Below are positions 1 through 11,492 of a DNA stretch of 64,000 nt, piece by piece; position 1 is the first letter of the stretch, and every line of letters starts with the position of its first letter. Where the stretch lies: NCBI GenBank assembly GCA_011319805.1, contig SJRY01000261.1, positions 1 through 64,000 on the forward strand. Direction: 5' to 3'. Under the pieces are notes generated by a model. The model saw nothing but the letters and a program-made list of their open reading frames with translations. It made no database searches and was not told where the DNA came from. This DNA is from Macrocybe gigantea (taxonomy: Eukaryota > Basidiomycota > Agaricomycetes > Agaricales > Callistosporiaceae). Both the position numbers and the translations under genes were made by a program.

Positions 1-264
1 GTCCGTTCATTGGCTCCGGACTCTCCCTCAATTTCGGAGAGATATCCTTCTCGTTACCGTCGTTCGAATCATCCTCACAGAGAATTGCATGCGATCTCAT
101 GGTCGGCGGGACATGGAGAGCATGTAAATTGCTGAGCAACGGCGGAATAGGCGACCAGCTTCTGGTCACGCTCCTCCAAATCCCGTGACCAGACTCGCAG
201 AAATTGCATGAAGAAAAGGAAAATAAATACAGAGAAAGTCGAAAATTAATGATTACTATCAAGC

Positions 265-1894
265 CTAAAGTGGGATATCCACGGTATCACCCACATCATC
301 CTCTGCTTCATCAATCGACAAACTACCAGACCGCTCTTTCTCAACGGGCGGTGGCGGTGGAACTTCGATACTTGATGGCGTGATGACGGTAGGCTGCGGT
401 CCACTAGAGGCCTGCTCATCCAACTGGGCCGGGGGTGACTTATGCTCCTTGACAGAGGCATGTGGAACGACAGGAGAAGAAGATGGCGACGGGAACTTGA
501 AATCGCGGTTCATCGTACCCTTGGGCGTCTTTGGGTCTGAAGCCGCCCTTTCGAGCTGCACTTCCTCCGTGTCGTTGTCCTCAGCCGGTTCCTCGGGTGT
601 AGGCCCGAGCGGAGGCTTCCGCTGGTTTTCGGGGCTTGCTGGCTGATTCACGAAGGGCGATGTAACTGGCGGCGTGCCTGCCGAGCGCGATGGGGGAGGC
701 ATCGACGCACGATTAGTGGGCGACCGCGGCTGCGTGGGAGGGGAACCAGACGCAGTGCGATTGATTGAGGCTTGCGACATGGACTGTGGTCTAGCAAACG
801 TTGCGGAATGCGTCGGAGTTGTGGCGCCCAGATAGAACGACGCGATTGGGATCATCCTAGCAGCGACAATTTGACACTTAGCAAACGTATGTCATACAAC
901 GGAGTGCCAATTGATCTTACTTCTTCTCAGAATGGCATGCTAGAATCCAATGCGGTTGTACAATGGGTATGCTGAGCTGAAGAGCGCGTTGGTATTCCAC
1001 CCCTGGAGCGTTGCTCGCGCTGCCGCTGGCCTGCGCACCAGTCGGCGTCGCAGCGGGCGTTGTGCAAACAAAGTGCGTTGTATCAATCTGGATCTTGTCG
1101 CTCCATTTCGCTTTCATCTCCCTAAGCGCCATTTTCGCATTTTCGAGCAGCACAGGATCCTGAACGTTGCCAAAGCAGACGCAAATGCCAGACGTGTCTG
1201 TCATCGTATGCGTTCGGACTCGAAGAACGTTCGAAGGGTATGTCCCCGCAGTCGTGCGAAGGACTAGTTGGAAGGTGTATTCTGTGTTGAGCTCCAGCCC
1301 TGAGAGTTTCGTGGAGGTATTGGTTATGGGGGAGGGTATAGAGGCCAGTCTTTGGCCATTTCTGTAGATATCCAAAGAACGAAGTTTGGCCGTAGCCAGC
1401 GTAATCGGCGGCCACTCGAGCGTAACGGACGTTTGAGTGACATTCCGCAACTGCGACGTATGAGCTTCAGGTCTTGCATGCAACGAACAAATCCGATAGG
1501 TTCCATACCGTGAGATTTGGTGGCTCCGGACTCTCCATCCCAAATTCCTGCAATATCTGTTCTTGCAGCTCCCAGAACTCCGCGTCGCGTCGTTTCTCTT
1601 CTGTGTGATTTTGGTGAACGGCAATGTTGACGATAGATCCGGCCGTCACGCCTGGCGGAAGGAGGATGGAAGGGAACTCTATCAGATGAGCGCGCTCCCT
1701 AGTAGGATCTGAATATAGCAGAATCAGGTCAGCATCCGTAGTCCTTGCTTGGATCGATGATTCTGAATGCCTACCGCCATTCCGGCATCTGGCGATCGAT
1801 TGCGGTCAGAATTCGCCTGAACAAGCTTCAGTCAGAACTTACCCAGCTTCCCGACCGTGAAAGTGAAGCTTTCCGGAGACTTTGCTGGATGCAT
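265..1894 (-). CDS. CHS5: CHS5-like exomer protein (FN3 + BRCT)
   Basis: Homolog of yeast Chs5, the scaffold of the exomer coat that carries chitin synthase III from the trans-Golgi to the plasma membrane. Four exons fit in phase (1894-1843, 1708-1509, 1450-921, 856-265), giving about 457 residues. The order is a short N-terminal dimerisation segment (FTVGKLDPT...), an FN3 domain from about residue 85 (RNVTQTSVTLEW), a BRCT domain (GICVCFGNVQ ... VQPHWILAC), then a Ser/Pro-rich tail with an MNRDFKFPSPSS stretch. The start is the ATG opening MHPAKSPESFTFTVGKL; family members begin close to this. The tail is low complexity and acidic at its end. It shares a 205 bp upstream region with the divergent SSN3 gene. 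All introns are GT-AG. Family assignment is firm; exact exon ends are by eye. Confidence 0.9.
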
Positions 1895-2099
1895 ATTGAA
1901 GTCCTACGCCGTCGACGCTGGCAACCAAATGTCGAGCTGTAAACTGGGTAAAGGACAGGTACAAACGGAGAAAAGGCAAATATTTCCCACAGTTGCCCTC
2001 TGCCTCAAGCCACAGCAACCGGTCTCGTCCCATGGACGTTAGAAACCGAGGATGATTCTGCGCTGAATTGTCATTAATTTTTGCTTTTCAGATACCCTT
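1895..2099. promoter_or_regulatory. Shared divergent promoter region CHS5/SSN3
   Basis: Only 205 bases separate the start codons of the minus-strand CHS5 and plus-strand SSN3 genes, so both promoters and 5' leaders must lie here or overlap. No clear TATA box is visible. The stretch just before the SSN3 ATG is T-rich. Inference from gene layout only. Confidence 0.5.
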
Positions 2100-3721
2100 A
2101 TGATGTTGGACGACTGGTCAAGCTTTCAGCATGATCCAATGCGCTATTATAGAGCGAAGCGCGACGAAGCTCACCGACCAGTCAAAGCACGATATACCAT
2201 TCTCGGTTTCATTTCCTCTGGAACATACGGGAGAGTTTACAAGGCTCAAAGTCTAGAGGATGAGGGCAAGTTACACGCAATCAAGAAGTTCAAGCCTGAC
2301 AAAGAAGGCGATGTGGCCACATATACGGGCATTAGCCAAAGTGCGATTCGCGAAATGGCGGTACGTTGCCCCTTCTGTCTCGTCTGTTCTCTGCAAATAT
2401 CTGACTTTCTGCTGACAGTTGAACCGTGAGATAGATCACGAAAACATAGTCGCTTTGAAAGAAGTAATCCTAGAGGACAAGTCAATATACATGGTTTTTG
2501 ATTATGCAGAGCATGATTTCTTGGTATGCCACTTCCTCCTCCCGCTCAACAAAACTTCATTTTTGTTGCCATTAGCAAGTCATACATCACCACTCTCAAA
2601 CTCTTAGAACGCCTCTGTCAACAGCATTCCTCAAGTCTCTCATCTATCAACTTTTGAACGGCCTTCTCTACCTCCACTCAAGCCACATCCTTCATCGCGA
2701 TCTGAAGCCGGCGAACATTCTCATAACCTCCAGCGGAGTCGTGAAAATCGGCGATCTCGGTCTGGCTCGCCTCATCTACCAACCTCTTCAACCACTTTTC
2801 GCTGGAGACAAGGTAGTCGTCACCATATGGTACCGCGCGCCGGAACTTCTCATGGGTGCCAAGCATTATAATAAAGCTATCGATTGCTGGGCAGTCGGAT
2901 GCGTTATGGCTGAATTGGCTAGTCTGAGGCCCATTTTTAAAGGAGAAGAGGCCAAGCTCGATTCGAAGAAGAATGTCCCGTTTCAACGTGATCAACTCAT
3001 AAAAATCTTCGAAGTATTGGGCACGCCAGATGGTACGTCTCGTGAAGCTGTGTGGACATGCTGCTGAAACCAGCATTCATGCTTTTTCCTTTCAGAGAAA
3101 GAATGGCCCGCGCTTGTGGACATGCCGGAATATCAGAACATGAAACGCTTGGACCAGCGAGTATTCCTTCGCAGATTCTCATCGGAAGGCTTCTCACCGG
3201 AACGACCGTTACACAGCTTCTCGAATCGCCTCCAGGATTGGTGTCAATCGCGGATTCGGACTCAGCTTGGCTATGATCTGCTTAAGCAGCTGTTCGCGTA
3301 TAACCCCGATAGTAGACTGACAGCCCAAAATGCACTTCAGCACCCGTGGTTCCAAGAAGACCCCAAGCCAACGCGAAAGTGCGTTATCGCTATCTATGCC
3401 GAATACTGTCTCTTTGCTTATCTCTACTTTCTCTGCCGTATCTGTTTTTGAACTAGTGTATTTCAAACCGTCCCAGCTCATCAGATACCCCCTCACAGAC
3501 GTATTACCCAAGATGAGGCGGCGTCGATGTTACCCGTTCCTGCTCCCAACACGTCGCATCAAGGCGGACATGGTGGGCACAACGCAGCTTTTGGTCAGTC
3601 GCACTCGAAACCCGGCAGCTCGGCGAGCTTTGCCAGCCTAAGTGGCGGCGGACCATATGGTCAAGGAACTGGCGGTAACGGCGCGCACGGCCCTGGCAGG
3701 AAGAAATCGAGGATTATGTAG
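2100..3721 (+). CDS. SSN3: Mediator cyclin-dependent kinase CDK8/SSN3
   Basis: Serine/threonine kinase of the CDK8 module of Mediator, which with cyclin C regulates RNA polymerase II transcription. Exons 2100-2360, 2419-2523, 2576-3032, 3096-3378 and 3499-3721 join in phase to about 442 residues. The glycine loop is [14 protein letters not shown] and the VAIK-type lysine is in [12 protein letters not shown]. The CDK8-typical SAIREMA helix follows, then [13 protein letters not shown] in place of DFG (CDK8 proteins often have DMG or DLG), IWYRAPELL, and the CDK8 signature [18 protein letters not shown]. The tail is Gly/Ser/His-rich and ends in the basic RKKSRIM. The acceptor at 2576 was chosen because it gives [11 protein letters not shown] in phase with the next exon. 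Two adjacent ATGs occur at 2100 and 2103. Confidence 0.93.
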
Positions 3722-4935
3722 CCGCTCGATCTGTTTCTCCCCATTCAGCTGTCCTTGAGAGAACACGACCTTTTAGTAAGCGAAGCTTGCCAAGCTGCGT
3801 GTAGATCGCATGTCGGCGTCGAGGTTAGTCTGAATTTAGTGGTCTTAGTTTTGATCCTGATGATCAGTTTGAATTCTGCCTTCGACTTTACTACTGTTTA
3901 GTTCGATTATCGTCCCTTCCGTCGCAACACTCATGACCAGGATAATTTCTTGTCTGAGCCTGACGCACAGATGCCCAGGATGCGATGCGCATTGCTGAGC
4001 GAAGGAATGTACGACGCCGATTATCCGATCTTATCTCTCTTACCTCGGTGCTCCATTTGGCCAATTATATTCCCCGTCTCGACTGAATTTTCTCGGACTA
4101 GACTACTTCTCAGACTGTCCGCCCGCAAACCATGTGGTATCAAAATCACAATGCAACATATCATGAACCCAGTTAGACGGTCCTTCGTCATATGCCTTTT
4201 TGTATTGGCACGTGGATCGCACTTCGCGGACGGCCACAAGCCTGTTGCAACTGCCGGCCGATATTTCATCCAACCAAGAACGCGCAATCTTTTCTTTGAT
4301 ACTGCTGATGGCCTGCCACGTCGAGCCAGCTATCACGACTTGGCTACTTTCACATCGTGACGTGTCTTCGGATCTAGGCTTGCACTGCGGTGCCGTACCA
4401 ACGTCTCACTTAACTGAAGCTGATTATCTCGCCCTATATTCGACTCCTCACGTGATCGTAATGCGTCTGTCTGCAATTCGACGAATCCACCATTGGTTAG
4501 CCATATGCCCTGCGCGCCTCACTGCTCGATCAGTGCAGACCATCGCGCGTCTTTTGGACTGTTGAATTGGCTACGGCGAGTTGACATAGAGTCATCCTGA
4601 TGAAATCATTCCAACTCTATATTATACAGCACCATCGCTGTCGCTAGTCTCCGGTGCACTGCCAACAAATATCGTTTTGAATATGTCTGTGCATACGATT
4701 TACCCGCCGCTCTATCTTCGCCCTTCATCGCGTTGAACAGCTTCCCCGATTTGTATTCAACAGGCCTTCGCCTGCATCTCTTGCGAAGTAACGCCACCTT
4801 TAGCCAACCCGATGTCCAACGGCGCCTGAGGCACTGTGGCGTCTAGTGGCATACTTCGATTGAGATATAAAAACCAGCTTCATCCTCAGGCAGTCCTCGC
4901 CGAGGTCTATCTGTCTCCGCAACTTCTCTTTAAAT
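3722..4935. other. Intergenic, no supported gene
   Basis: About 1.2 kb between SSN3 and the deuterolysin relic. Open frames here, such as the one from 3950 to 4360, show no family resemblance and no splice pattern linking them. Nothing is annotated except the TATA-like site near its right end. Confidence 0.5.
4864..4872 (+). promoter_or_regulatory. TATA-like box before deuterolysin relic
   Basis: The run ATATAAAAA lies about 70 bases before the ATG at 4936. The two AA9 genes of this window have similar boxes about 60 bases before their start codons. It suggests the relic descends from a gene with a focused, strongly expressed promoter. Confidence 0.45.
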
Positions 4936-5872
4936 ATGCTCTTCTCATCCTTCATTGTCCTCGGTCTGGCGACAGTCGCACTGGCCGGTCCTTATAAGAG
5001 ATTTGACGGTGCCGTTGTTGAACTTACTGCGCCCTCTGGAAGTGTTGATTCCATCGCCGACCTGAAGCTGACTGCGACTGTCAAAAATACGGGCTCCGAG
5101 ACCCTCAGGATCCTCAACTATGGAACCATTCTAGATTCCAAGCTCCCTACCCAGTCTTTCACCGTCGTTAAAGATGGCAAACACGTTCCCTTTACGGATA
5201 TCAAGGTTCTTCATTATTTCTCTTAGTTTCATGGCGGTACACTCAACTACGGGATGTCTAGTTGTCCGTTTCTTTGAATGATGTCGACAATACTGTATTT
5301 ACCCTAATTCCGGCCCGAGGGAGCGTCACCGTCACCCACGGAGGTCAGTTGGCTTCGTCCAGTGCTTGATTTTAGCATTTTGATATCAGTATCAGTCGCG
5401 CCTTTGTATGATTTTGCCTCGGTGGGAACGGGAACATTCTCTTTCGAGCCTATTGCGAACTTCTATATTTCTGGCGTCGAAGGTTCGGTGAAAAATCTTT
5501 CCCAAGTCCAAGGGACAACGAACAGGGTAGAGATAAAAGTCACGGGCGACGTCGCTCAACGCCAGCACTGACAAGAGCGCAGTCGACATCTGTGCTGATG
5601 TCTCTCGCAAGTCATTTATCGATGCCAGGTAACGGAGCAGCCGTCCTGAACGGGCTGGCATGCACCCTAAAGGTCGCGGGTTCTAGCTATGCCGAGACGA
5701 AAGTTTTGGCATCTATTGCCTCTTCATATATTAAGAGCCGTGGCACGTCGGACAGTGTTTATAGAGCATACTTTTGTGCTACACCCACTAACAGAGTTAT
5801 TTCAATCAATACAAGAACCGAGCTCCTAATCTGCTTTCAGATCATGATCAACGCATTAAATCTCACGTCGTA
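4936..5872 (+). pseudogene. Truncated, frameshifted M35 deuterolysin relic
   Basis: Paralog of the intact deuterolysin gene at 8043-9522. It keeps a signal peptide (MLFSSFIVLGLATVALA), the propeptide core (VELTAPSGSVDSIADLKL, YGTILDSKLPTQSF) and the start of the mature domain (AVDICADVSRKSFIDA). Introns sit at the same places as in the paralog, for example after DIK at 5205 and after the SFIDAR codon near 5632. Between VTGDVA and STDKSAVDIC, near 5555-5570, the frame changes and the original frame meets a stop. After RAYFCATPTNRVIS, near 5810, similarity ends, so the whole zinc-binding half (HExxH and GTxD) is absent. The shift is not the single-base homopolymer loss seen elsewhere, and with the missing 3' half it argues for a real relic. 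Confidence 0.8.
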
Positions 5873-5952
5873 AAGAGAAATTAGCCTACGTTGCCGTCAT
5901 TCTCCATCAGCCCTATAGTCGGTCAGGCTGAAAGTCGTCGGAAGGCTGCCGT

Positions 5953-7102
5953 CTAGTCCGGGAGGGACTCTGAATGCCAATGGCTGGTGATTTTGTCCGT
6001 GTTGCCATCATCTGTAATGTCACCGAACATGAGCTTTCGGAACACAATGCACGCCATGATGTTCGTGATAGCCAAGGCCGGCACTATGATCATTCCACGA
6101 TAGACGTCAGAGAAGCTCCTTATCTCCAACATCACCACAATGGCGATGTTCGCGCAGACAGCTACCCTGTTTACACGTTGTCAATATGGTCGAAACGATC
6201 GAGGGAGAATGCACACGCACAGGTAATAGTATTGGCCGCTGCGTAACAGTATTCGAAACAGCCGAGGAGTTGAATCGCTCCTGCCAAAGAATACTCTAAA
6301 CCGAGCACAGATCGAGTCTTCGACCATGTCATAAGAAAGGATGCGGTACGACGTCGCGAGCAATACAGCACTATCGAAGGCAAGGCAAGGGATAATAGCA
6401 CATAAAGAACGGGCGTCTATCCTGTTATTGATGCACTGTTTCGTGTCTCCGATATGGGTGCCGGAGGTAGCTGCAGGACTTGCCGTGGACATGACAGTGA
6501 CGACTAACCAGAAGAGGCCAAAGAAGAGGCGAATGGCTTTATCGCCGAAGAACATCGCCCTGACGCGAAGACAGAATAACAGTGAAGTTGCAGAGACGGA
6601 TCCAATGCAGCATATTTTGATTGCCAGTAGGAGTGGTTCGCAGTGAGGGACAGGTGCGACTGGACGGGGCAATATAGTTCGGTGAGAAGAGCGAACGAGA
6701 GTGTTGAACAAAAAGAAGAGGACCTTGAAATACAAAGTTCGCCACGACAAGGGCCAACGTTGTGACCCTGCGTTGGAAAGGAAATGTATTTAGAAAGGTG
6801 GGGAGTAGGACTTGGACCAACCTTGAAAAGAAATATATCACGAGGGGGACCGGATGCCGCGCTCAAAGACCAGCTTGAAGTCATTCTGTAGATTTGAAAA
6901 GACATCGCATATACATATCTACACATGAAAGAAACTTCAGCAATCTTTTTACAGTTGGAAAGGCAAGATCAGTCGGATGTACTCCAAGAGTAACTGCGAC
7001 AATATATCTTGATATTTCAAACTGGCATGCGAGTTCTGGTGGTAACAGTGCTAATGGCGTCGTAGGATTCGGAGGAAACGGAAAGTGGGCCGGGGATGCC
7101 AT
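5953..7102 (-). CDS. DUF6533-type multi-pass membrane protein
   Basis: Resembles the large Agaricomycete family of roughly seven-helix integral membrane proteins with an N-terminal DUF6533 region; function unknown. The start is MASPAHFPFPPNP at 7102. Exon 1 runs to 6983 and exon 2 starts at 6918 (ICICDVFSNLQNDFKLVFER). Further exons carry VTTLALVVANFVFQ, the Cys-rich VAPVPHCEPLLLAIKICCIG, LLFCLRVRAMF and LFWLVVTVMSTA. The last exon encodes VAVCANIAIVVMLEIRSF, YRGMIIVPALAITNI and the C-terminus ESLPD. Hydrophobic stretches of about 20 residues recur throughout. The second exon needs one extra base in the C run whose plus-strand position is 6844-6848 to read on into VIYFFSR; without it a TGA follows. 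This matches the single-base deletions seen in other genes here. Confidence 0.7.
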
Positions 7103-8042
7103 GCTGGAATTGTAAGGCGTTTGTGGAATTAACGACCATCCTTCTTTTTAGAGGTCTGCACAGGCTCTTTTGCCAAACAAACGTTGCCAACAATGCTGTG
7201 GGCAGCTGGCAGCTGATTCCGTGATGACTGGCATGTATCCAGTGATCATTGGGGTTACGCTATAGGTCAAGTTACAATGATACAGTGATCTTCGGAACGT
7301 CCTTCGATATTGCCTGTGAGAAGTGATGATAAGGCATCTATGATAACTGGCGGTTCAAAGCGAGAACGGGCGATCTTGCACGACCTTGGCAGACAAAGAA
7401 GCAGCTCTTGGAATTTCTTCGGTGATAAAGCTCTCAAGGCTTCAAGGCCTCATGTTCAACTATTTACTCAACTCATCTAGATCATCGTATGATCATGATT
7501 AAATACGCTGAAACCGATTTTTCTTCGGTTGTACATGTCATCTCGTGACGACATTCTGCTACCAGGTATGATGTCGACCGCGTTCGCACTGCATTAAATT
7601 CTTCCACTGAAACCGAATGTTAGGAACTGCCGTTTCCATCTTCTTACTCCACTGTGCAATAGGAAAGAGGTAACCAGCGAACTGCTACGTGTATTCCGAG
7701 ATGGGTGATCACAACTTGAAACAATGTTCGCGGAGGCATCTGCAGTTGCCATCAGGTCACGGTGCTTTGCGGGAGCCTGACCTTTTTTGCGATTTCCAGC
7801 GCCGTTAATCGCTTCCTCTTGGTCTGCCATATGGCTCTTCCACCTTGCTCCGGCTTCGATTCAGACCCATTCAATTCTCTCTATGCCACAGCGTGACACT
7901 GTTCCACATGCTCGCGGCCGCGGTTTCTTGGACGGCTCGCTCTATCCGGCAACGGGGGGGGGGGTAGCGTTCGAAATAAAAAGAGCGGCTGAAATGTGCA
8001 GGTCTCCCAAGATCACCAGTTTTGACCTCAGTGACCTTAGCG
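7103..8042. other. Intergenic with an 11-base G run
   Basis: No gene is recognised between the DUF6533 gene and the deuterolysin gene, which start about 940 bases apart and diverge. An uninterrupted run of 11 G lies at 7954-7964, less than 100 bases before the deuterolysin ATG. It probably belongs to the 5' leader or promoter. Short open frames on both strands show no family features. Confidence 0.5.
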
Positions 8043-9522
8043 ATGCTCTTTGCCTTGTGGATCGCAGCCCTCAGTTTCGCTTCTTTTGCTCTTGCGAGCC
8101 CCCACAAGAGGTTCGACGGCATCACCGTCGAGCTCGCAGGGCCCTCCAACAGCGTTTCCGCGATCGATGAGCTGAAATTGACGGCCACAATCAAGAACAC
8201 TGGAGCGGAGACCGTCAAGATCCTGAAGTATGGTACCATTCTCGACGACAAGTTGCCCACAAGGTCTTTCACCGTTACAAAGGACGGTGTAACGGTTCCT
8301 TTCACTGGCATCAAGGTCTGCACGGAAGTCGTCGTATCCATCAGGACGTGAGCTGAAGCGAGTCACAATCTAGCTCTCCATCTCACTGGATGACCTCGAC
8401 GATTCGGCGTATGCCACCATTCCTGCCGGAGAGTTCGTCAGCGTGAGCCACGACGGTATGAAACAATGTTTTTGCATTAGGACTCACATCAATCTGACGT
8501 GACGCGCAGTTGCGTCGTTGTACGACTTTGCATCCCTTGGAACGGGAAAGTTCTCTTTCGAGCCAGTCACCAACTTCCGCGTCTTGGGTGCAGACGAAAA
8601 CGCTTCCACCAATGCCCTCGCCAAGGTCCAAGCGTCCACGAGCAACACCATCTCCGTCGAGGTCACCACCGATGTTGCGAAGCGCCCGCTGAAGGAGAAC
8701 AACAAGCGTGCAGTTGACATTTGCACAAACTCTTCGAGAAAGTCCTTTATCGATGCCAGGTAAGCTATACGTGTGCGATAGAGGTATCATCTAACGTACC
8801 ACACAAGCTATACCGAGGCCAAATCATTGGCATCCGGCGGGTCCTCCTACATCAGCAGTCACGGTGCGAGCGATTCCCTGTACAGGGCTTATTACGGGGC
8901 CACCTCCACCTCACGCGTTACGTCCATCTTGAACGCGGTCGCAAACGAGAACTCTGGCTCCAGGACGTGCGTAAACACATCTGAGAGTCCTGAGATCGGT
9001 CCTAATGGTCCTCATTGATCATAGCTTGAGCTGCACGGATAGCTTTGGCGCCTGCACAAGCGGTGTGATCGCGTATACCGTTATCTCCACCACCAACGTA
9101 CGATCGAAATTCTTGCAATAGAAGCGTTGACGCTGACGCGGAGACCCGCATTAGATATACTACTGCAGCATCTTCTTCAATGAAGTGCCCACTGCCAACC
9201 TGTGCTCAGGCACTTCCGTGGCTTCCCGAAACGTCCGTGGAGGAACCACATTGCACGAAGTGAGAGCCAGACATGAACGCCCGCATGCCGCACGCCTACG
9301 TTACTGACCATGCGACACTTAGCTCACTCACGCTGTTGGCGGAACTGACGACATCACGTACGGGTGTGCTAATGACCAGGCCCTCTCTGACGCCAACTCG
9401 GTCATCAATGCCGACAACTATAACGTGAGCCGCATCGCAAACAATCTTTGGTTTCTTGTGACTAACCCGCACGTATCTTACAGTGTTTCACCACTCAAGT
9501 CTATGCAGACACCAGGTGTTAA
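8043..9522 (+). CDS. Deuterolysin, secreted M35 zinc metalloprotease
   Basis: Neutral secreted metalloendopeptidase of the aspzincin/M35 family. Eight exons join in phase: 8043-8315, 8374-8455, 8510-8759, 8808-8966, 9025-9097, 9155-9259, 9323-9424, 9484-9522. The product is about 360 residues. A signal peptide (MLFALWIAALSFASFALA) and propeptide precede the mature part, which begins around RAVDICTNSS. The zinc motif HExxH is split by an intron (LHE then LTHAVGG) and is followed by GGTDDITYGC, whose Asp is the third zinc ligand in M35. Cysteines before and after (SCTDSFGAC, YYCSIF, CFTTQVYADTRC) fit the family disulfides. An in-frame TTG upstream was not used as start; the ATG at 8043 opens the signal peptide. 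It likely releases nitrogen from protein outside the cell. Confidence 0.9.
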
Positions 9523-9733
9523 ACACGGAAAAGTTGAGAATTGTATAACATACGAGTTGAATGTGATCGTTTGTGAAGGAATTAAGAACATGTCCTGCGT
9601 ATATCTACAACCGATGTCGAGGTCCTCGTAGGATATGTGTGAACACCCATAGCACCGCAAGTTCGATCCTCACGCAAGCACATGTGATAGGACGGCCCAA
9701 TTGTGCAAGAGCAGATGAAAGACGAAAGATGCT

Positions 9734-11126
9734 TCATTCTGTCAGTATATCTGCGCCATGCTCCGTTATGAGAACCATGTGCTCGGCTTGTGCACTACGA
9801 GCGCAATTCTGGGGGAAGAAAAGATCAGTCAGTTCCTAAGGGCACGACGACAGGCTGTGAAAAAGCCTACTTCGGTGGATGCTGTCCAGCCATCTGGGAA
9901 TATCCATCCTCTTGGGTTTGACCCTTGTATTATACAGGGCTGATGAACTAAATCACAATCGTTTCGGCAAATTATCGCGCACACCGACGCACCTCTATCG
10001 TAAAGCAATCTCCAGGCATCATTACACCGGGTTCGTCATTTCCTAAGAGGACGTCAAACAGGAGCCAAGACAAAGGAAAACGCAGTTCAGCACATACGGT
10101 GATGCAAGATCCACGGTGGTTTGTGAAAAATGGTGCCGATTCCATGGCCTGTAAACTGGGGAGATATGGAATAGTCTCTCCCACGGCAGAGATCATGGAT
10201 CGCTTGGCCAATACCTTTGAACGGCAGACCAGGACCGCAAGCTTTAATACCCATATGCAACGCGCGATTGGCGATGTCTACTAATTCTATCCCCTGTGGA
10301 TCCTAGACAAAGAACGCTTTATGAGTTGCCGCAGGGACGGGGAATGACGAGACTTACAACGTCACCGACCAAAAACGTTTGTGACGTGTCACCGTGAAAG
10401 CCGTTAAGGTAGACGGTTATATCGATGTTAATTATATCACCATCTTCGAGAGGTCGACTTGTGTGGTTATATGTCCACTGATTTATTGAAGCCCATAGAA
10501 GACTTACTCGTCAGGAATGCCATGAGCAATAATGTTGTTGATGCTGAAAAGAGCGTTGGCGTCGGCTTCTGGCCTGATATGTATACAGAGAACTCTATAC
10601 CTCGTACAGCAAGACCGAGGGAAACCAGAGTAATGGAGTGGGGATGGGTACGCCGAGTGCGCAATAATGTACTCGTGAACTGCAGCATCAATTTCATTCG
10701 TAGTCACTCCTATCTGACAGCAACGTCAACCACAATCATGGTAGCATTTCACGCCAAGAATACCTTCACCAGAGAGCCTGCGTGTTCTCTCACTCTTTTC
10801 GCGAGTCTCGCGGCGTCACGAAGCAAGCCTTCAGCCTCTCCACCTAAAGCTATTCTCTCATTACGAGATGCGCTGCTCTCTCCCGCTCCAGGGACCGCAT
10901 AATGCGGTCTCACGATGTGCTGTGGCACATCTCGGGGCACGATATGAGAGACCCCGAAAACGAAAGGCTCAGCAGGAAGGATGACCCCGTATTCGCCAAA
11001 ATCCAAGTCTTCTGTTTCATTGTCTTGAAAGTTGGTTACATAGGACCGTTTGTATGATGCAGATAGTCGGATCGCATGGCACCTAGTCCGCGAACGAAAT
11101 GAACGACATATCGCTCGCAGAAGCAT
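9734..11126 (-). CDS. Mitochondrial-type methionine aminopeptidase 1
   Basis: Removes the N-terminal methionine from new proteins, most like the MetAP1D organellar group. Eight exons fit: 11126-10764, 10713-10601, 10543-10508, 10457-10358, 10302-10098, 10042-9993, 9939-9871, 9808-9734. The total is 1011 bases, 336 residues. The N-terminus [19 protein letters not shown] is Arg-rich without acidic residues, as expected of a mitochondrial presequence. Metal ligands are visible: the Asp pair in [14 protein letters not shown], His in FTGHGIG, Glu in CFTIEPC and Glu in LITEHGAD. The substrate-pocket His is in [14 protein letters not shown]. The fifth intron splits IL-HHR from NDEPGV. Longer in-frame N-termini exist, but this ATG gives the best targeting signal. 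It converges with the deuterolysin gene, 211 bases apart. Confidence 0.92.
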
Positions 11127-11492
11127 GAGCTGGTGAGCGTAAACACCGTGAGAGGCGTCTGTCAATCCCTTTATAGCGTACGTAAGCAACCGTACGCAAG
11201 ACCCTTGGCACCTCAGCCTCATCTTAAAATGCAGAAGACAGAGAACAGAAAGCTGTGTTCTGAACAAAAAAAAAAAACGAAATTTTGTCACGTCTGCCTC
11301 GTCGTTTCACTCTACTATTCATGAATTGAAAACTAGGAAGTGCAACAGAGAAACGTTTCCGTTAATGCTCGAAAATCGCGTAGTTGGCGCGTTAGTAAAT
11401 TAAGATACACCCCATCGGGAACGAGGCATCAAGAAATTAGTGACGTTCGGTAGAGTATCGCCTACCAGAGGTCGCACGGCCTCCAAGTCTAA
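11127..11492. other. Intergenic, upstream of the aminopeptidase gene
   Basis: About 365 bases between the 3' end of the thioesterase gene and the start of the aminopeptidase gene, both on the minus strand. It holds a run of 13 A at 11265-11277 and should contain the aminopeptidase promoter. No gene is seen. Confidence 0.5.

Noticed and set aside
265..1894. Plus-strand open frames opposite CHS5 (for example 380-646 and 950-1267)
   Set aside because: They are antisense shadows of well-conserved CHS5 exons and have no features of their own.
3950..4360. 136-codon open frame on the plus strand
   Set aside because: No domain, no splice partners and no resemblance to known fungal proteins; overlapped by open frames of similar length on the other strand.
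4936..5872. Intact second deuterolysin
   Set aside because: The catalytic half with HExxH is absent before the next gene and the frame breaks internally.
8022..8042. Earlier in-frame start for the deuterolysin
   Set aside because: The codon is TTG; the ATG at 8043 directly opens a clean signal peptide.
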